Notes under the pieces: model-generated
What the model saw: the letters and a program-made list of their open reading frames with translations, nothing else
Databases searched by the model: none
What the model was told of the DNA's origin: nothing
Made by a program: the position numbers and the translations under genes
In this document: positions 1 through 8,215 of the stretch, piece by piece
How positions within the stretch are numbered: position 1 is the first letter of the stretch
How the letters are laid out: each line of letters begins with the position of its first letter
Source of the DNA: a virus
Virus record (IMG/VR): IMGVR_UViG_3300031857_000655
Location: 1 to 35,330 of that record
DNA length: 35,330 nucleotides
Strand: one strand, 5' to 3'

Positions 1-711
1 GAACCTTATTATATACATGATTACTACAATCAAAAGATATCTCTAGCAGAAGCTTTTGATCGTCAAATAAATAATACAACAGACCATAAAGATCTTAGTA
101 AACCTAATCTATATATCAGCACTTATGAGCGTACTTCTGTTGAAAGAATTGTTGAAGAATTTAAACAAATACATAAAAAGAACAAAGTAGTGGTATTTCA
201 GCCTTATGGAAGTACTATGTCAATTTCCAACAATAGACCGTATGATATTTCTAATAGAAGTTTAGACGTTGACGACTATTTAAAAATTGCAAAATTTTTA
301 AATGATAAAGACTGCTTAATATTCTTTTTTGGAAATAAAGAACTTAAACATCCTGGAGATAACTTTAGCGCAGATCTAACTAACTTTAACCCTGAGCTAA
401 GAATGTACATGTCGTTAATAAGTGAATGTGATTACTTTGTAGGATGCGACAGTGTAGGTCAGCATATGGCTAGAGCGTTTGACAAACCTGGCTCTATATT
501 CATGGGTAGTACGTTTGAAAAGAATGTAAGTTATCCAGATCATTTTAAGTTTTTTAGAAAACAAGGGCAAACTCCAGTTTATAGTCCTATTCGTCTTGGT
601 GGAGTAGAATCAGACTTTACAGATAGATTGAACGACGGGATCATGAACTTTTCTGCTAATGAAATCAACGAGTTTTGCCAGATAATACTTAAAGACATAT
701 ATGATGAATAG
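1..711 (+). CDS. Glycosyltransferase family 9 (heptosyltransferase-like), 5' partial
   Basis: The frame is open from the first base, so the true start lies before the window; a GTG at 190 is only an internal codon. About 236 residues are visible. Around fragment residues 135-165 the sequence reads MSLISECDYFVGCDSVGQHM followed by ARAFDKPGSIFMGST, matching the nucleotide-sugar-binding segment of GT-B heptosyltransferases (usual form DxGxxHxAxAxxxPxxxxxGxT). Family members such as WaaC/WaaF move L,D-heptose from ADP-heptose onto LPS inner core. Two genes just downstream resemble the last two ADP-heptose synthesis enzymes, which supports a heptose donor; the acceptor (host LPS, virion protein or something else) is not shown. 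The next gene begins 12 bases after the stop, so they are probably co-transcribed. The family call is fairly sure, the sugar specificity is inferred. Confidence 0.72.
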   Translation, partial: EPYYIHDYYNQKISLAEAFDRQINNTTDHKDLSKPNLYISTYERTSVERIVEEFKQIHKKNKVVVFQPYGSTMSISNNRPYDISNRSLDVDDYLKIAKFLNDKDCLIFFFGNKELKHPGDNFSADLTNFNPELRMYMSLISECDYFVGCDSVGQHMARAFDKPGSIFMGSTFEKNVSYPDHFKFFRKQGQTPVYSPIRLGGVESDFTDRLNDGIMNFSANEINEFCQIILKDIYDE

Positions 712-722
712 TGAGAAGATAA

Positions 723-1268
723 ATGACTAATACAAATTTTTCTGTAAATCGATCTGTAATTAATTATATACATGCAAGAGACTACTTTCCAAAAGATGAA
801 GTAGAACAGCTTCGCCCACTTGTACAAGACGTGCACTGGGTAGATAAAAAGTTTGGTAAAGAGATGGCACACTTCAATCTCATCTTCAACGATATTGATC
901 TTGTAATCGGTAAGATGGTTGGCGATATAGTTGAGATAGACAGACCCTCATCAGGAACTCTTCGTAGAACAATAAATGAAGTAATACACTTCGAAGATTT
1001 TGAAGACTTAAATGATTGGAGATTTGTTGTTTCACTTGAAGAAAATGAATTTAAGACATATATACACAAAGATGGGTATAAAAGCGTTCTTGATTTTATT
1101 AAAGATGAACAGAGTCAAGATAAAGAGCTCGATTATCTCAATAAAGATGATTGGGAAGTAGAAACATCAATAAAAATGAAACCAAACGATGTTTTATTCT
1201 ATCGTCCGTGGATATTCCACTCATTTCAAGATGGCATACTCCATTACTACAAGCTAAAAGTGTTGTGA
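723..1268 (+). CDS. Putative Fe(II)/2-oxoglutarate-dependent oxygenase-like protein
   Basis: A 181-residue soluble protein starting at an ATG preceded by GAGAAG. It lacks a family signature I can name with certainty. Its C-terminal half has the spacing expected of a double-stranded beta-helix oxygenase: FVVSLEENEF, then H115-K-D117 (HxD iron ligands), the segment KPNDVLFYRPWIFHSF giving a distal histidine H166, and lysines at 177 and 179 that could hold 2-oxoglutarate. In known members the order is HxD, about 50 residues, H, then R or K, as here. It sits between a heptosyltransferase-like gene and an epimerase, so a hydroxylation or other oxidation of a sugar or glycosylated product is possible. 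A cupin without catalytic role is the main alternative. Its stop codon ends two bases before the next start. Confidence 0.45.
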   Translation: MTNTNFSVNRSVINYIHARDYFPKDEVEQLRPLVQDVHWVDKKFGKEMAHFNLIFNDIDLVIGKMVGDIVEIDRPSSGTLRRTINEVIHFEDFEDLNDWRFVVSLEENEFKTYIHKDGYKSVLDFIKDEQSQDKELDYLNKDDWEVETSIKMKPNDVLFYRPWIFHSFQDGILHYYKLKVL

Positions 1269-1270
1269 AA

Positions 1271-2059
1271 ATGAAAATATTAGTTACTGGTGCAAGCGGG
1301 TTCATAGGTCAGAATTTAGTAAAAAAACTACCAACTGATTGGGATATAATTAAGTTTGATATCAAAGATTATCCAGATACTCGTCCAAAGCATTTAAGCT
1401 TTAGTAACGTCAATTGGGTTATACACTTAGGAGCGTTAAGTTCTACCACCGAAAAAGATGCTAAAAGAGTGATGGATTTAAATCTTGCGTGGTCTATAGA
1501 ACTTGCAGAGGAATGTGAAAAACATAATGTAAACCTACAATGGTCTTCATCCGCGTCTGTATATGGAAATAAATATAAATGTGCAGTTGATGAAAATAAA
1601 GCTGCACAACCTCTCAATCTATACGCTATGAGCAAATATTTTTTTGAAGAGTATATGAAACTAAAATCTTATGAATTTACATGGCAAGGATTTCGTTATT
1701 TCAACGTATATGGACCACATGAAGAACATAAGGGATCTCAGGCAAGTCCTTATACTCAATTTTCAAAACAAGCTAGTGAGACTGGTGTTATTCGAGTGTT
1801 CGAAGGCTCTGAGAATTATAAAAGAGACTTTGTGCATGTTGATTATGTAGTAGATACTCATGTTAAGATGATACAAAAAAAAGAAAGTGGAATTTTTAAT
1901 TTAGGAACTGGGTCTACTCGTAGTTTTCTTGATGTGGCTAAAGAAATTGCTACTACATACAATGCTAGAATTGAGACGATACCGTTTCCTGAACATTTGA
2001 AATCTCACTATCAAGAATATACTCATGCAGATATGAATAAATTAAGCATGATACTTTAA
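1271..2059 (+). CDS. hldD-like: NAD-dependent epimerase, ADP-heptose 6-epimerase (HldD)-like, short C-terminus
   Basis: A 262-residue Rossmann-fold short-chain epimerase. MKILVTGASGFIG gives the GxxGxxG NAD site (residues 7-13); GALSSTTE at 54-61, Y118xxxK122 (catalytic pair), RYFNVYGPHEEHKG at 142-155 and EGSENYKRDFVHV at 178-190 agree closely with bacterial HldD, which converts ADP-D-glycero- to ADP-L-glycero-manno-heptose. I chose the ATG at 1271, two bases after the preceding stop, because the fold begins there; an ATG at 1151 in the same frame adds 40 residues that overlap the previous gene and look non-native. The protein stops at THADMNKLSMIL, where HldD normally continues about 40 more residues, so it is either a naturally trimmed form or recently truncated; no continuation is visible in other frames. 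HldD assignment rather than a generic UDP-sugar epimerase rests on the SSTTE and EGSENxKRDF motifs. Confidence 0.8.
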   Translation: MKILVTGASGFIGQNLVKKLPTDWDIIKFDIKDYPDTRPKHLSFSNVNWVIHLGALSSTTEKDAKRVMDLNLAWSIELAEECEKHNVNLQWSSSASVYGNKYKCAVDENKAAQPLNLYAMSKYFFEEYMKLKSYEFTWQGFRYFNVYGPHEEHKGSQASPYTQFSKQASETGVIRVFEGSENYKRDFVHVDYVVDTHVKMIQKKESGIFNLGTGSTRSFLDVAKEIATTYNARIETIPFPEHLKSHYQEYTHADMNKLSMIL

Positions 2060-2153
2060 TTTAATAATATATAGAACTAGGTTAAAATAGTCTGTAATTG
2101 ATGATTATCTATCAATATAGTAACTCATGTCCACTACTTTTTTAAAAATTATT

Positions 2154-2182
2154 TTGACTAAACAATATAAATTAGTTAAAAT
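2154..2182 (+). promoter_or_regulatory. Sigma-70-type promoter ahead of the adenylyltransferase and fibre genes
   Basis: TTGACT at 2154-2159, a 17-base spacer and TAAAAT at 2177-2182, in the largest gap of the window (2060-2217). Transcription would begin near 2189 and read the adenylyltransferase and both fibre genes. The -35 sits in the context ATTTTGACTA, nearly repeated at the promoter near 8158. The transcript start has a small GGGT/ACCC hairpin (2191-2203) before the GCGAGAGA ribosome site. Read by eye from consensus only. Confidence 0.55.
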
Positions 2183-2217
2183 TATTATAAGGGTAAAGCA
2201 CCCAGCGAGAGAATATA

Positions 2218-2634
2218 ATGACCAAAGTTTTTGTTAACGGCACTTTTGATATTATACATTCTGGTCATCTATACTTATTAAGCTACGCTAAAAGGTTAGG
2301 TGACCATTTACTTGTAGCGCTAGATAGTGACGACAGAATTCGATCTAAAAAAGGCGATTCTCGACCTGTAAATAATGCAAATACTAGAATCCATATTATG
2401 TCTAGTTTTAAATTTGTTGATGGCGTTAACATGTTTAATAGCGACGATGAATTAGTTCGTATTATACAAAACTACTCTCCTGATATAATGGTGGTCGGAT
2501 CTGATTGGCGCAATAAACCAGTTATAGGCAGTGAATACGCAAAACAGTTAATATTCTTTGATAGAATAGAAGATTTATCTACTACTAATACGTTAAATAA
2601 GTACTTGAGTAGTATAAGAGAGAATAATATATGA
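2218..2634 (+). CDS. hldE-C-like: Nucleotidyltransferase, heptose-1-phosphate adenylyltransferase (HldE C-terminal)-like
   Basis: A 138-residue single-domain cytidylyltransferase-fold enzyme. VNGTFDIIHSGH places the HxGH nucleotide-binding motif at residues 14-17; KKGDSRPVN at 44-52 is the signature of the C-terminal half of HldE (and stand-alone RfaE2), which joins ATP to heptose 1-phosphate to make ADP-heptose; STTNTL at 121-126 is the closing motif. Glycerol-3-phosphate cytidylyltransferases share the HxGH but lack KGDSRPVN. The N-terminal kinase half of HldE is not present here, so the phage would need a kinase encoded upstream of the window or the host's. It has its own promoter and leader, and its stop overlaps the start of the fibre gene (ATGA), so sugar activation and fibre genes share a transcript. 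Confidence 0.82.
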   Translation: MTKVFVNGTFDIIHSGHLYLLSYAKRLGDHLLVALDSDDRIRSKKGDSRPVNNANTRIHIMSSFKFVDGVNMFNSDDELVRIIQNYSPDIMVVGSDWRNKPVIGSEYAKQLIFFDRIEDLSTTNTLNKYLSSIRENNI

Positions 2635-5234
2635 GTAATACCTTTTCAACTCCTTCAGTAGTTACTACTATATCACAAAGTAGATTAGACTATAACGAGG
2701 CTTTGTTATCACTACTACAAAATTTTGCTAGTGCTGGACAGCCTTCTGGCGCAGAAATAAATTCTGATGGAACTACTGGACTGCGTACCGGTATGTTCTG
2801 GTATAAAAGCGGAGCTGATACTGCTGACGGTCAAGGCCGTATGCTAGTATACAATGGTGCAGAATTTACTAGAAACGGTTTAGCAGTTTATAAAATGCCT
2901 AGTTTAGTTGCCGCTAATGCGGCAGCAGTAGCTACAAAAATTTCTTACGGCGAACTAGTATCTGTAGGTAGTGACGCACTGTATATGGTAAATGCTGCTA
3001 ATAACGGCGTATTTCAAGTTGGTGGAGATGCTATAACTCTTTCTGGTTTGACATCTGGTCAATTTGTTCGTACAGATACAAGCTCTACTATAACAGGCAA
3101 TGTAACTTTTAGTGGAACTGGCTTTGTTAAACTGCCTCTAGGTAACGATTCTCAGCGACCTGGAACTCCTGCTCCTGGTATGCTTAGATTTAGTAATACT
3201 AGTGGGTCTTTTGAAGGTTATGACGGAACTGAGTGGGGTGAAATTGGCGGTGGCGGAGCATTTACAGATGACGGCACCTATGTGTTCTATACCGGCTCAG
3301 CTAACGTAGGTATAGGAGTTGCAGCACCGCAAGCTAATCTTCATATTAAAGGCACTGGAAATGTGCTAAGACTTGAAACTGGTACACTAACTGATGCTAA
3401 TGGTGTAGCTATTAGATTTCAACAAAGTGATACTACTATTACAAATGGACAAGGTTATGGAGCTATTGAATGGTCTGGCGCCGATACAGGTAATGATGGA
3501 GTTCGTGGTTATATAAAAGGAGTTGCTGAAGGCGATACTGGCGAGTTTGCAGTTAGAATAGGTACTCAATCATCAGGTGCTAGTGCTCCAACCGATAGAA
3601 TTACTGTAGACAGTGCTGGCAGGGTAGGTATTGGTACAGTCTCACCAAACGTAACACTACAAGTAGCTGGTAACGTTCATTTATCTGGAGGTGATGCTAC
3701 AATATTCAATAGAAGCAATAATTATTTAGCTTTAGGAGCTAACAATATTGAGGCTATTAGAATACTTCCTAATACTAATATTGGCATAGGAGTTACAGCT
3801 CCGACTGCCAATCTTCATATTGCCGGTGCAGGTTCTGTACTTAAGTTACAAACTGCCACAGCTACTGATAGCACTGGAGTTAGTTTACAATTAGTTCAAA
3901 CCGACACTACTATAATTTCCGGTCAAGGATATGGCGGAGTTGAATGGTTTGGTCTTGACGCATCTGGTACTGGAGTGCGTGGATACATCAAAGGCTTTGC
4001 AGAAGGCGATAGCGGAGAGTTTGGTATTAGGATTGCTACACAAGCTACTGGTATTAGTTCTCCTGTAGATCGAGTTTATGTATCTAATACAGGTAGCGTT
4101 GGTATAGGAGTTGCTGCTCCAACGTCTACACTAGATGTAAATGGCGCTGTTACTGCCTTGTTATATTCTGGAGATGGTGGAGGTTTAAGCAATCTAGTAA
4201 ATGCTTATGCTAATGACGGAGTTACGCTAGCAACTGCACGCGGTAATGACCATGCAACGCTACTTAGTGCTCAGTCTAATGACTATGCTACTTATCTTAC
4301 TCTTTCAGCTAACGATGGAGTTACGATAGCAACTGCACGAGGAAACGACCATACCACACTTCTTAGTGCTCAGTCTAATGACTTTGCTACCTTTAACTTT
4401 GCTAGATCTAATGACTACGCTACTTTGCTTAGCGCTCAAAGCAATGACGGAGCTACCTTACTTACAGCTCGTTCTAATGATTGGGCTACGCTACTATCAG
4501 CTCAAAGCAATGATGGAGCTACACTACTAACAGCACGCTCTAACGACTGGGCTACCTATACCACATTAGCTGCTAACGATTATAACACTTTATTAAGTGC
4601 ATACAGCAATGATTTAGTTACTCTAAATTCAGCTCGTGCTAACGATTTAGTTACTTTTAACTCAGCTCGTGCTAATGACTATAGTACATATACCACTTTA
4701 GTAACTACTATAAATGATTTAGATGCTAGATTCTTGCGTAGTAATGCAGCGGCTATTAAAGCTACTGGTGATCTAAAACTAAATGATAACATTCAGCTTA
4801 ATATAGGTACTGATAACGACGTTGAACATTATTTTAATGGAACTGATTATTATACTGATATTAATGTAGGAGCTAATTGGTTCTTAAGAGATGGTGATAG
4901 CGCTAATGCTACACGATTTACTTTTGATATAGATACCGGTAACTTTACTGCTACAGGGGATGTAGCAGCATTCTCAGATGCTAGACTAAAATCAAATATA
5001 CACACATATCAAAACGCTTTAGCTACTGTACAACAACTACGAGGAGTTAGGTATGAAAGAAATAACAAATTTAATATTGGTGTTATAGCTCAAGAAGTTC
5101 AGGCTATCCTACCTGAAGTAGTTAATACTGATAATGAATACTTAGCTGTAGCCTATGGAAATATCATTGCAGTATTAATTGAAGCAATAAAAGAACTAAG
5201 CTTAAAGATTGAAAAGTTAGAAAAAGGTAAGTAA
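2631..5234 (+). CDS. Tail fibre/spike with hendecad stalk and C-terminal S74 intramolecular chaperone
   Basis: An 867-residue receptor-binding-type structural protein. Residues 1-220 are a Gly/Ser/Thr-rich attachment and shaft region. Two gap-free 106-residue copies of a beta-rich module beginning N(V/I)GIGVxAP lie at about 225-330 and 383-488. Residues 528-692 are fifteen 11-residue units of the form NDxxTxxxAxx, predicted to form a trimeric right-handed coiled stalk. The last part has FSDARLKSNI (S782, K787), the hallmark of the S74 peptidase/endosialidase-type chaperone; in this family the released C-terminal domain (here about 85 residues) is cut off at the serine after trimer folding. 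The ATG overlaps the preceding stop. The head-proximal partner and receptor are unknown; it could equally be a side fibre or a central spike accessory. Confidence 0.85.
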   Translation: MSNTFSTPSVVTTISQSRLDYNEALLSLLQNFASAGQPSGAEINSDGTTGLRTGMFWYKSGADTADGQGRMLVYNGAEFTRNGLAVYKMPSLVAANAAAVATKISYGELVSVGSDALYMVNAANNGVFQVGGDAITLSGLTSGQFVRTDTSSTITGNVTFSGTGFVKLPLGNDSQRPGTPAPGMLRFSNTSGSFEGYDGTEWGEIGGGGAFTDDGTYVFYTGSANVGIGVAAPQANLHIKGTGNVLRLETGTLTDANGVAIRFQQSDTTITNGQGYGAIEWSGADTGNDGVRGYIKGVAEGDTGEFAVRIGTQSSGASAPTDRITVDSAGRVGIGTVSPNVTLQVAGNVHLSGGDATIFNRSNNYLALGANNIEAIRILPNTNIGIGVTAPTANLHIAGAGSVLKLQTATATDSTGVSLQLVQTDTTIISGQGYGGVEWFGLDASGTGVRGYIKGFAEGDSGEFGIRIATQATGISSPVDRVYVSNTGSVGIGVAAPTSTLDVNGAVTALLYSGDGGGLSNLVNAYANDGVTLATARGNDHATLLSAQSNDYATYLTLSANDGVTIATARGNDHTTLLSAQSNDFATFNFARSNDYATLLSAQSNDGATLLTARSNDWATLLSAQSNDGATLLTARSNDWATYTTLAANDYNTLLSAYSNDLVTLNSARANDLVTFNSARANDYSTYTTLVTTINDLDARFLRSNAAAIKATGDLKLNDNIQLNIGTDNDVEHYFNGTDYYTDINVGANWFLRDGDSANATRFTFDIDTGNFTATGDVAAFSDARLKSNIHTYQNALATVQQLRGVRYERNNKFNIGVIAQEVQAILPEVVNTDNEYLAVAYGNIIAVLIEAIKELSLKIEKLEKGK
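4212..4706 (+). repeat. 15-unit 33-bp tandem repeat coding a hendecad stalk in the tail fibre
   Basis: Fifteen in-frame units of 33 bases, each coding an 11-residue NDxxTxxxAxx block (for example NDGATLLTARS, NDWATLLSAQS, NDHATLLSAQS). Units 8 and 10 are identical in protein (NDGATLLTARS) although their DNA differs by silent changes. Eleven residues per three helical turns gives a right-handed coiled coil; Asn-Asp at a fixed phase and hydrophobic L/A positions suit a trimer core. This is coding sequence, not a CRISPR array. Confidence 0.88.
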
Positions 5235-5236
5235 TA

Positions 5237-6835
5237 ATGGTTTTACAAGCAAGCGGGCTAATAAGCTTATCAAATATAAAATCAGAATTTAATGGTATAG
5301 ACCCTGTAGAGCTTAGCGATTACTATAGAGGAGGCGTATATGTACCAGATCTTCCTTTGAATGCTAACGTACCTACGAGTGGCACTATTAACGTACGAAA
5401 TTTTTATGGATCTACACTATCTACATTCAATATTAGTCCTAATGTTAGCACCGTAAACGAAGGGGAAACTGTAAGATTTAATGTAACTAGCACTAATTTT
5501 TCTGGCACGCTATACTGGTCTATATTGGGCGGCGTTACAAATTCGGATTTTAGTAGTCCAGCAAGTGCTGTAACCTCTGGTGGAACTCTAACTATTTCTG
5601 AAAATTCAGGACTGCTAGATCTTACTACTAGCTCTGATAGAACTACAGAAGGTTCCGAATCTTTCTCTGTGCGTTTAAAAGCTCTTTCTACATCCGGCCC
5701 AGTAGTAACTCAATCTTCCAACGTATTTATAAACGATACTAGCTTAAATCCGTTCTATGTAACTCTGGCAACAAGCCAATCACCTATAATAGGTCCAAAT
5801 AGTGTTAACTTTACACTTATTGGTAATAGTATTCCAAACGGTAGAACTGTTGGATATACTATAACTGGAATACGAATTCCTAATGATACTAATGCAGCAT
5901 CATTGTCAGGTACATTTACTATGTCTAGTAATACAGCTACAGTATCTCTGCCTTTAAATAGTATTATGGGAGAACTGTTTGTAGTAGATATTAACCCGTT
6001 GGCAGATGTTCAATCATATGATGCTAATATTAGTTTACAGACTACTAGAATACCAAGAAGACAACAGTTTCAGAATATATCAAATAGCCAGTTCGTATAT
6101 ATGTTTTGGAAACCAGATGGTACTAGCTTATTCTTAGCTAACACTCTTAAAGATAGCGTTGATCAGTATAACCTGTCAAGACCTTTCGATACAACAAGCG
6201 CTACTATAACTACAGCTAATGCTAAAGCTTTACCCAGTGCTATTACTGCTCCGTTAGGTATGTATATATCTAGCGGCGGTACTAATCTACTTATTATGGA
6301 TTCTGTAGATAAACGAATATATAGAATGTCCATAGGCACTGCATGGAATATAAGCACACTTAGTGCTACTACCTTTGCATCTCCTGTACTTCCTTTAGTT
6401 ACCTATAGAGGCTTAGAGTTAAGCGCTAATGGTATTCTTTATTTTGTTTGTGCAGTATCTACTGGAAGTGTTAATGTATTTAAAGGTACTACAGCGTTTA
6501 GACCAGATACTATGAGTACTACTCTTATAGAAGACTTTAACCCTCCTGAACCCAGTACACCCACTAGCATAAGATTCAATAGCACAGGTACAGCAATGTA
6601 TTTAGCTGATCAAAGTCCTAATGTAAGTTTTTATACTTTAAGTACTCCTTATACCTTAAGTACTGCTACTCTTGTACACACCCAGAGCTTTAGTGCCTTT
6701 GCAGGTGGCTTACAAATTTCAGACGTATATTGGAATAACGTAATATCTAGAACTGCAACGATTACTACAGCCCTTTCAGATTCTGGTGGTACTAGTACTG
6801 GACCTAAGAGCAATTCTGTCGTTATTACAATATAA
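5237..6835 (+). CDS. Virion surface protein with Calx-beta/Ig-like and beta-propeller regions
   Basis: A 532-residue protein starting two bases after the fibre gene. Residues 1-60 (LQASGLISLSNIKSEF, then LSDYYRGG and INVRNFYG) match a short N-terminal module I recognise from phage tail-tip and fibre proteins. Residues 62-168 resemble a Calx-beta repeat: VNEGETVRFNV early and TTEGSESFSVRL late. A further Ig-like stretch follows to about 275. Residues 280-530 contain repeated units of the type FxxxGTxxxxxxxxxxxVxxYxLSxPxxxSTAT, typical of a beta-propeller. Such proteins act outside the particle in binding or adhesion. No signal peptide, membrane segment or catalytic motif is seen. Direct coupling to the S74 fibre suggests they form one adhesion apparatus. 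Exact blade number and target are unknown. Confidence 0.62.
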   Translation: MVLQASGLISLSNIKSEFNGIDPVELSDYYRGGVYVPDLPLNANVPTSGTINVRNFYGSTLSTFNISPNVSTVNEGETVRFNVTSTNFSGTLYWSILGGVTNSDFSSPASAVTSGGTLTISENSGLLDLTTSSDRTTEGSESFSVRLKALSTSGPVVTQSSNVFINDTSLNPFYVTLATSQSPIIGPNSVNFTLIGNSIPNGRTVGYTITGIRIPNDTNAASLSGTFTMSSNTATVSLPLNSIMGELFVVDINPLADVQSYDANISLQTTRIPRRQQFQNISNSQFVYMFWKPDGTSLFLANTLKDSVDQYNLSRPFDTTSATITTANAKALPSAITAPLGMYISSGGTNLLIMDSVDKRIYRMSIGTAWNISTLSATTFASPVLPLVTYRGLELSANGILYFVCAVSTGSVNVFKGTTAFRPDTMSTTLIEDFNPPEPSTPTSIRFNSTGTAMYLADQSPNVSFYTLSTPYTLSTATLVHTQSFSAFAGGLQISDVYWNNVISRTATITTALSDSGGTSTGPKSNSVVITI

Positions 6836-6844
6836 AGGAATACA

Positions 6845-8128
6845 ATGACTAACAATTATTTTAAGGTACCAGTAGACAAACTAGTATCACGACTACCCGA
6901 TAAGTACGGATTTAAAGAGCTTAACATTAGCCAACAAGCTATGATGGATGGTCTTTCAACTAAACGAAACTGGGTTCATATATCAGCTCGTCGTACTGGT
7001 AAGTCTAGTGGTGCTGCTGTGCTAGCGCTAGCAAAACTGCTAGAGCCTAACCAGCAAGTAATTGTTGTTGCGCCTGACTTTAACCTTAGCTCTATTATTT
7101 GGGATTTTACTACCGAATTGATTGAAGCGTTTAATATTGAAACAAAGCGTTTCAATCTAAAAGATCGTGTTGTAAAACTTGTAAATGATAGCACTCTAAG
7201 ACTGCTGTCAGCTAATAATAGAAGCTCACTAGTTGGTCGTGCTGCTAACTTACTAATTGTAGACGAAGCTGCACTTATTCCAGACGATGAATATTTTACT
7301 AGAGATCTTCGCCCTGCGCTATCAACCTTCCCAGATTCTCGTGCACTATTTATTTCTACTCCTCGAGGTAAGGAAAACTATCTATATAACTACTATTTAC
7401 GCGGTCAAGATGAAAGCTTTCCTGAATGGGGTAGCGGACTATTTCCTTGGCACGCTAATCCTAGACTTACACAAGAAGATATTGAGCAGGCTAGACGAGC
7501 TATTCCTGAATCGCTATTCAGACAAGAATATTATTGCGAATGGGCTACTTTTGAAGGTCAGATTTATAAACTAGACGAAAATGACCATCTAAAAGATCTT
7601 ACTAGTGAATCAGCTGCTTTCAAAATTACTCCAGGTGATTCTCGATTTACATTTATAGCAGGTCTTGACATGGGGTATAGAGACGCTACAGCCTTTGTAG
7701 TATTAGCTACTGATGGCAGTACATGGTTTGTTGTAGATGAATATATTGCTGAAGAGGGCACTACTAGTCAACATGCGGAAGTAATTAAGTCTATGGTTGA
7801 GTTATGGGATATCGAAAATATATTTATTGACTCTGCTGCCCAACAAACTAAAGCAGATTTAGTATACGATTATGATATTGCTTGTGAAAATGCTATTAAA
7901 AGTGTTAATGACGGTATAGCTCATGTGCAAAGTCTTATTGAACAAGATAAAATTATATTTGATATTGGTAATGCCTCTCACACCTTTAAAAGTATGACAG
8001 CTTATCGCTGGAATTCTAGAACTGAAAAGTCAAAACCTGTTCACGATTGGACTTCTCACTGCTGTGATGCTGTGCGCTATGCTATATATACATACACTAA
8101 AAATAGTGCTATTAGTATCTATGCCTAG
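6845..8128 (+). CDS. terL: Terminase large subunit (ATPase and nuclease)
   Basis: A 427-residue packaging motor. ATPase half: Walker A ARRTGKS at 48-54, Walker B LLIVDEAA at 136-143 with D140/E141, and the coupling motif STPRG at 171-175. Nuclease half of RNase H fold: GLDMG with D275, FIDS with D329 and CCDAV with D408, the three acidic metal ligands in the expected order. It pumps DNA into the prohead through the portal and cuts the concatemer. A GG-containing weak ribosome site (AAAGGAATACA) precedes the ATG. The gene lies downstream of fibre genes rather than behind a small terminase, and no small terminase candidate is visible in the window. All key residues are present, so it should be functional. 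Confidence 0.95.
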   Translation: MTNNYFKVPVDKLVSRLPDKYGFKELNISQQAMMDGLSTKRNWVHISARRTGKSSGAAVLALAKLLEPNQQVIVVAPDFNLSSIIWDFTTELIEAFNIETKRFNLKDRVVKLVNDSTLRLLSANNRSSLVGRAANLLIVDEAALIPDDEYFTRDLRPALSTFPDSRALFISTPRGKENYLYNYYLRGQDESFPEWGSGLFPWHANPRLTQEDIEQARRAIPESLFRQEYYCEWATFEGQIYKLDENDHLKDLTSESAAFKITPGDSRFTFIAGLDMGYRDATAFVVLATDGSTWFVVDEYIAEEGTTSQHAEVIKSMVELWDIENIFIDSAAQQTKADLVYDYDIACENAIKSVNDGIAHVQSLIEQDKIIFDIGNASHTFKSMTAYRWNSRTEKSKPVHDWTSHCCDAVRYAIYTYTKNSAISIYA

Positions 8129-8157
8129 GTATTAACATATTTCAAAAATAAAATATT

Positions 8158-8186
8158 TTGACTATTCCGAACATTAGACTTATAAT
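8158..8186 (+). promoter_or_regulatory. Near-consensus sigma-70 promoter ahead of the HNH gene
   Basis: TTGACT at 8158-8163, exactly 17 bases, then TATAAT at 8181-8186, the best promoter match in the window. It lies in the 87-base gap between terminase and HNH genes, so transcription would start near 8193 and run into HNH, portal, protease and capsid. The -35 context TATTTTGACTA is nearly the same as at 2151-2160. Confidence 0.75.
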
Positions 8187-8215
8187 AAATTAAGAAAATT
8201 AAAAGTGATACTCTT

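Noticed and set aside
1151-1270. Forty-residue upstream extension of the HldD-like gene
   Set aside because: It overlaps the oxygenase-like gene in another frame, has no ribosome site, and the nucleotide-binding fold starts exactly at the ATG 1271.
2097-2116. ATTGAT/ATCAAT hairpin in the 158-base gap as a terminator
   Set aside because: The stem is six AT-rich pairs and the T-run lies about 20 bases later, too weak and too far.
4212-4706. Direct repeats as a CRISPR array
   Set aside because: Units are contiguous, in frame and coding; there are no spacers.
7287-7574. 95-residue plus-strand reading frame inside terminase
   Set aside because: It lies wholly inside the terminase ATPase/nuclease coding sequence in another frame, with no ribosome site or recognisable motif.
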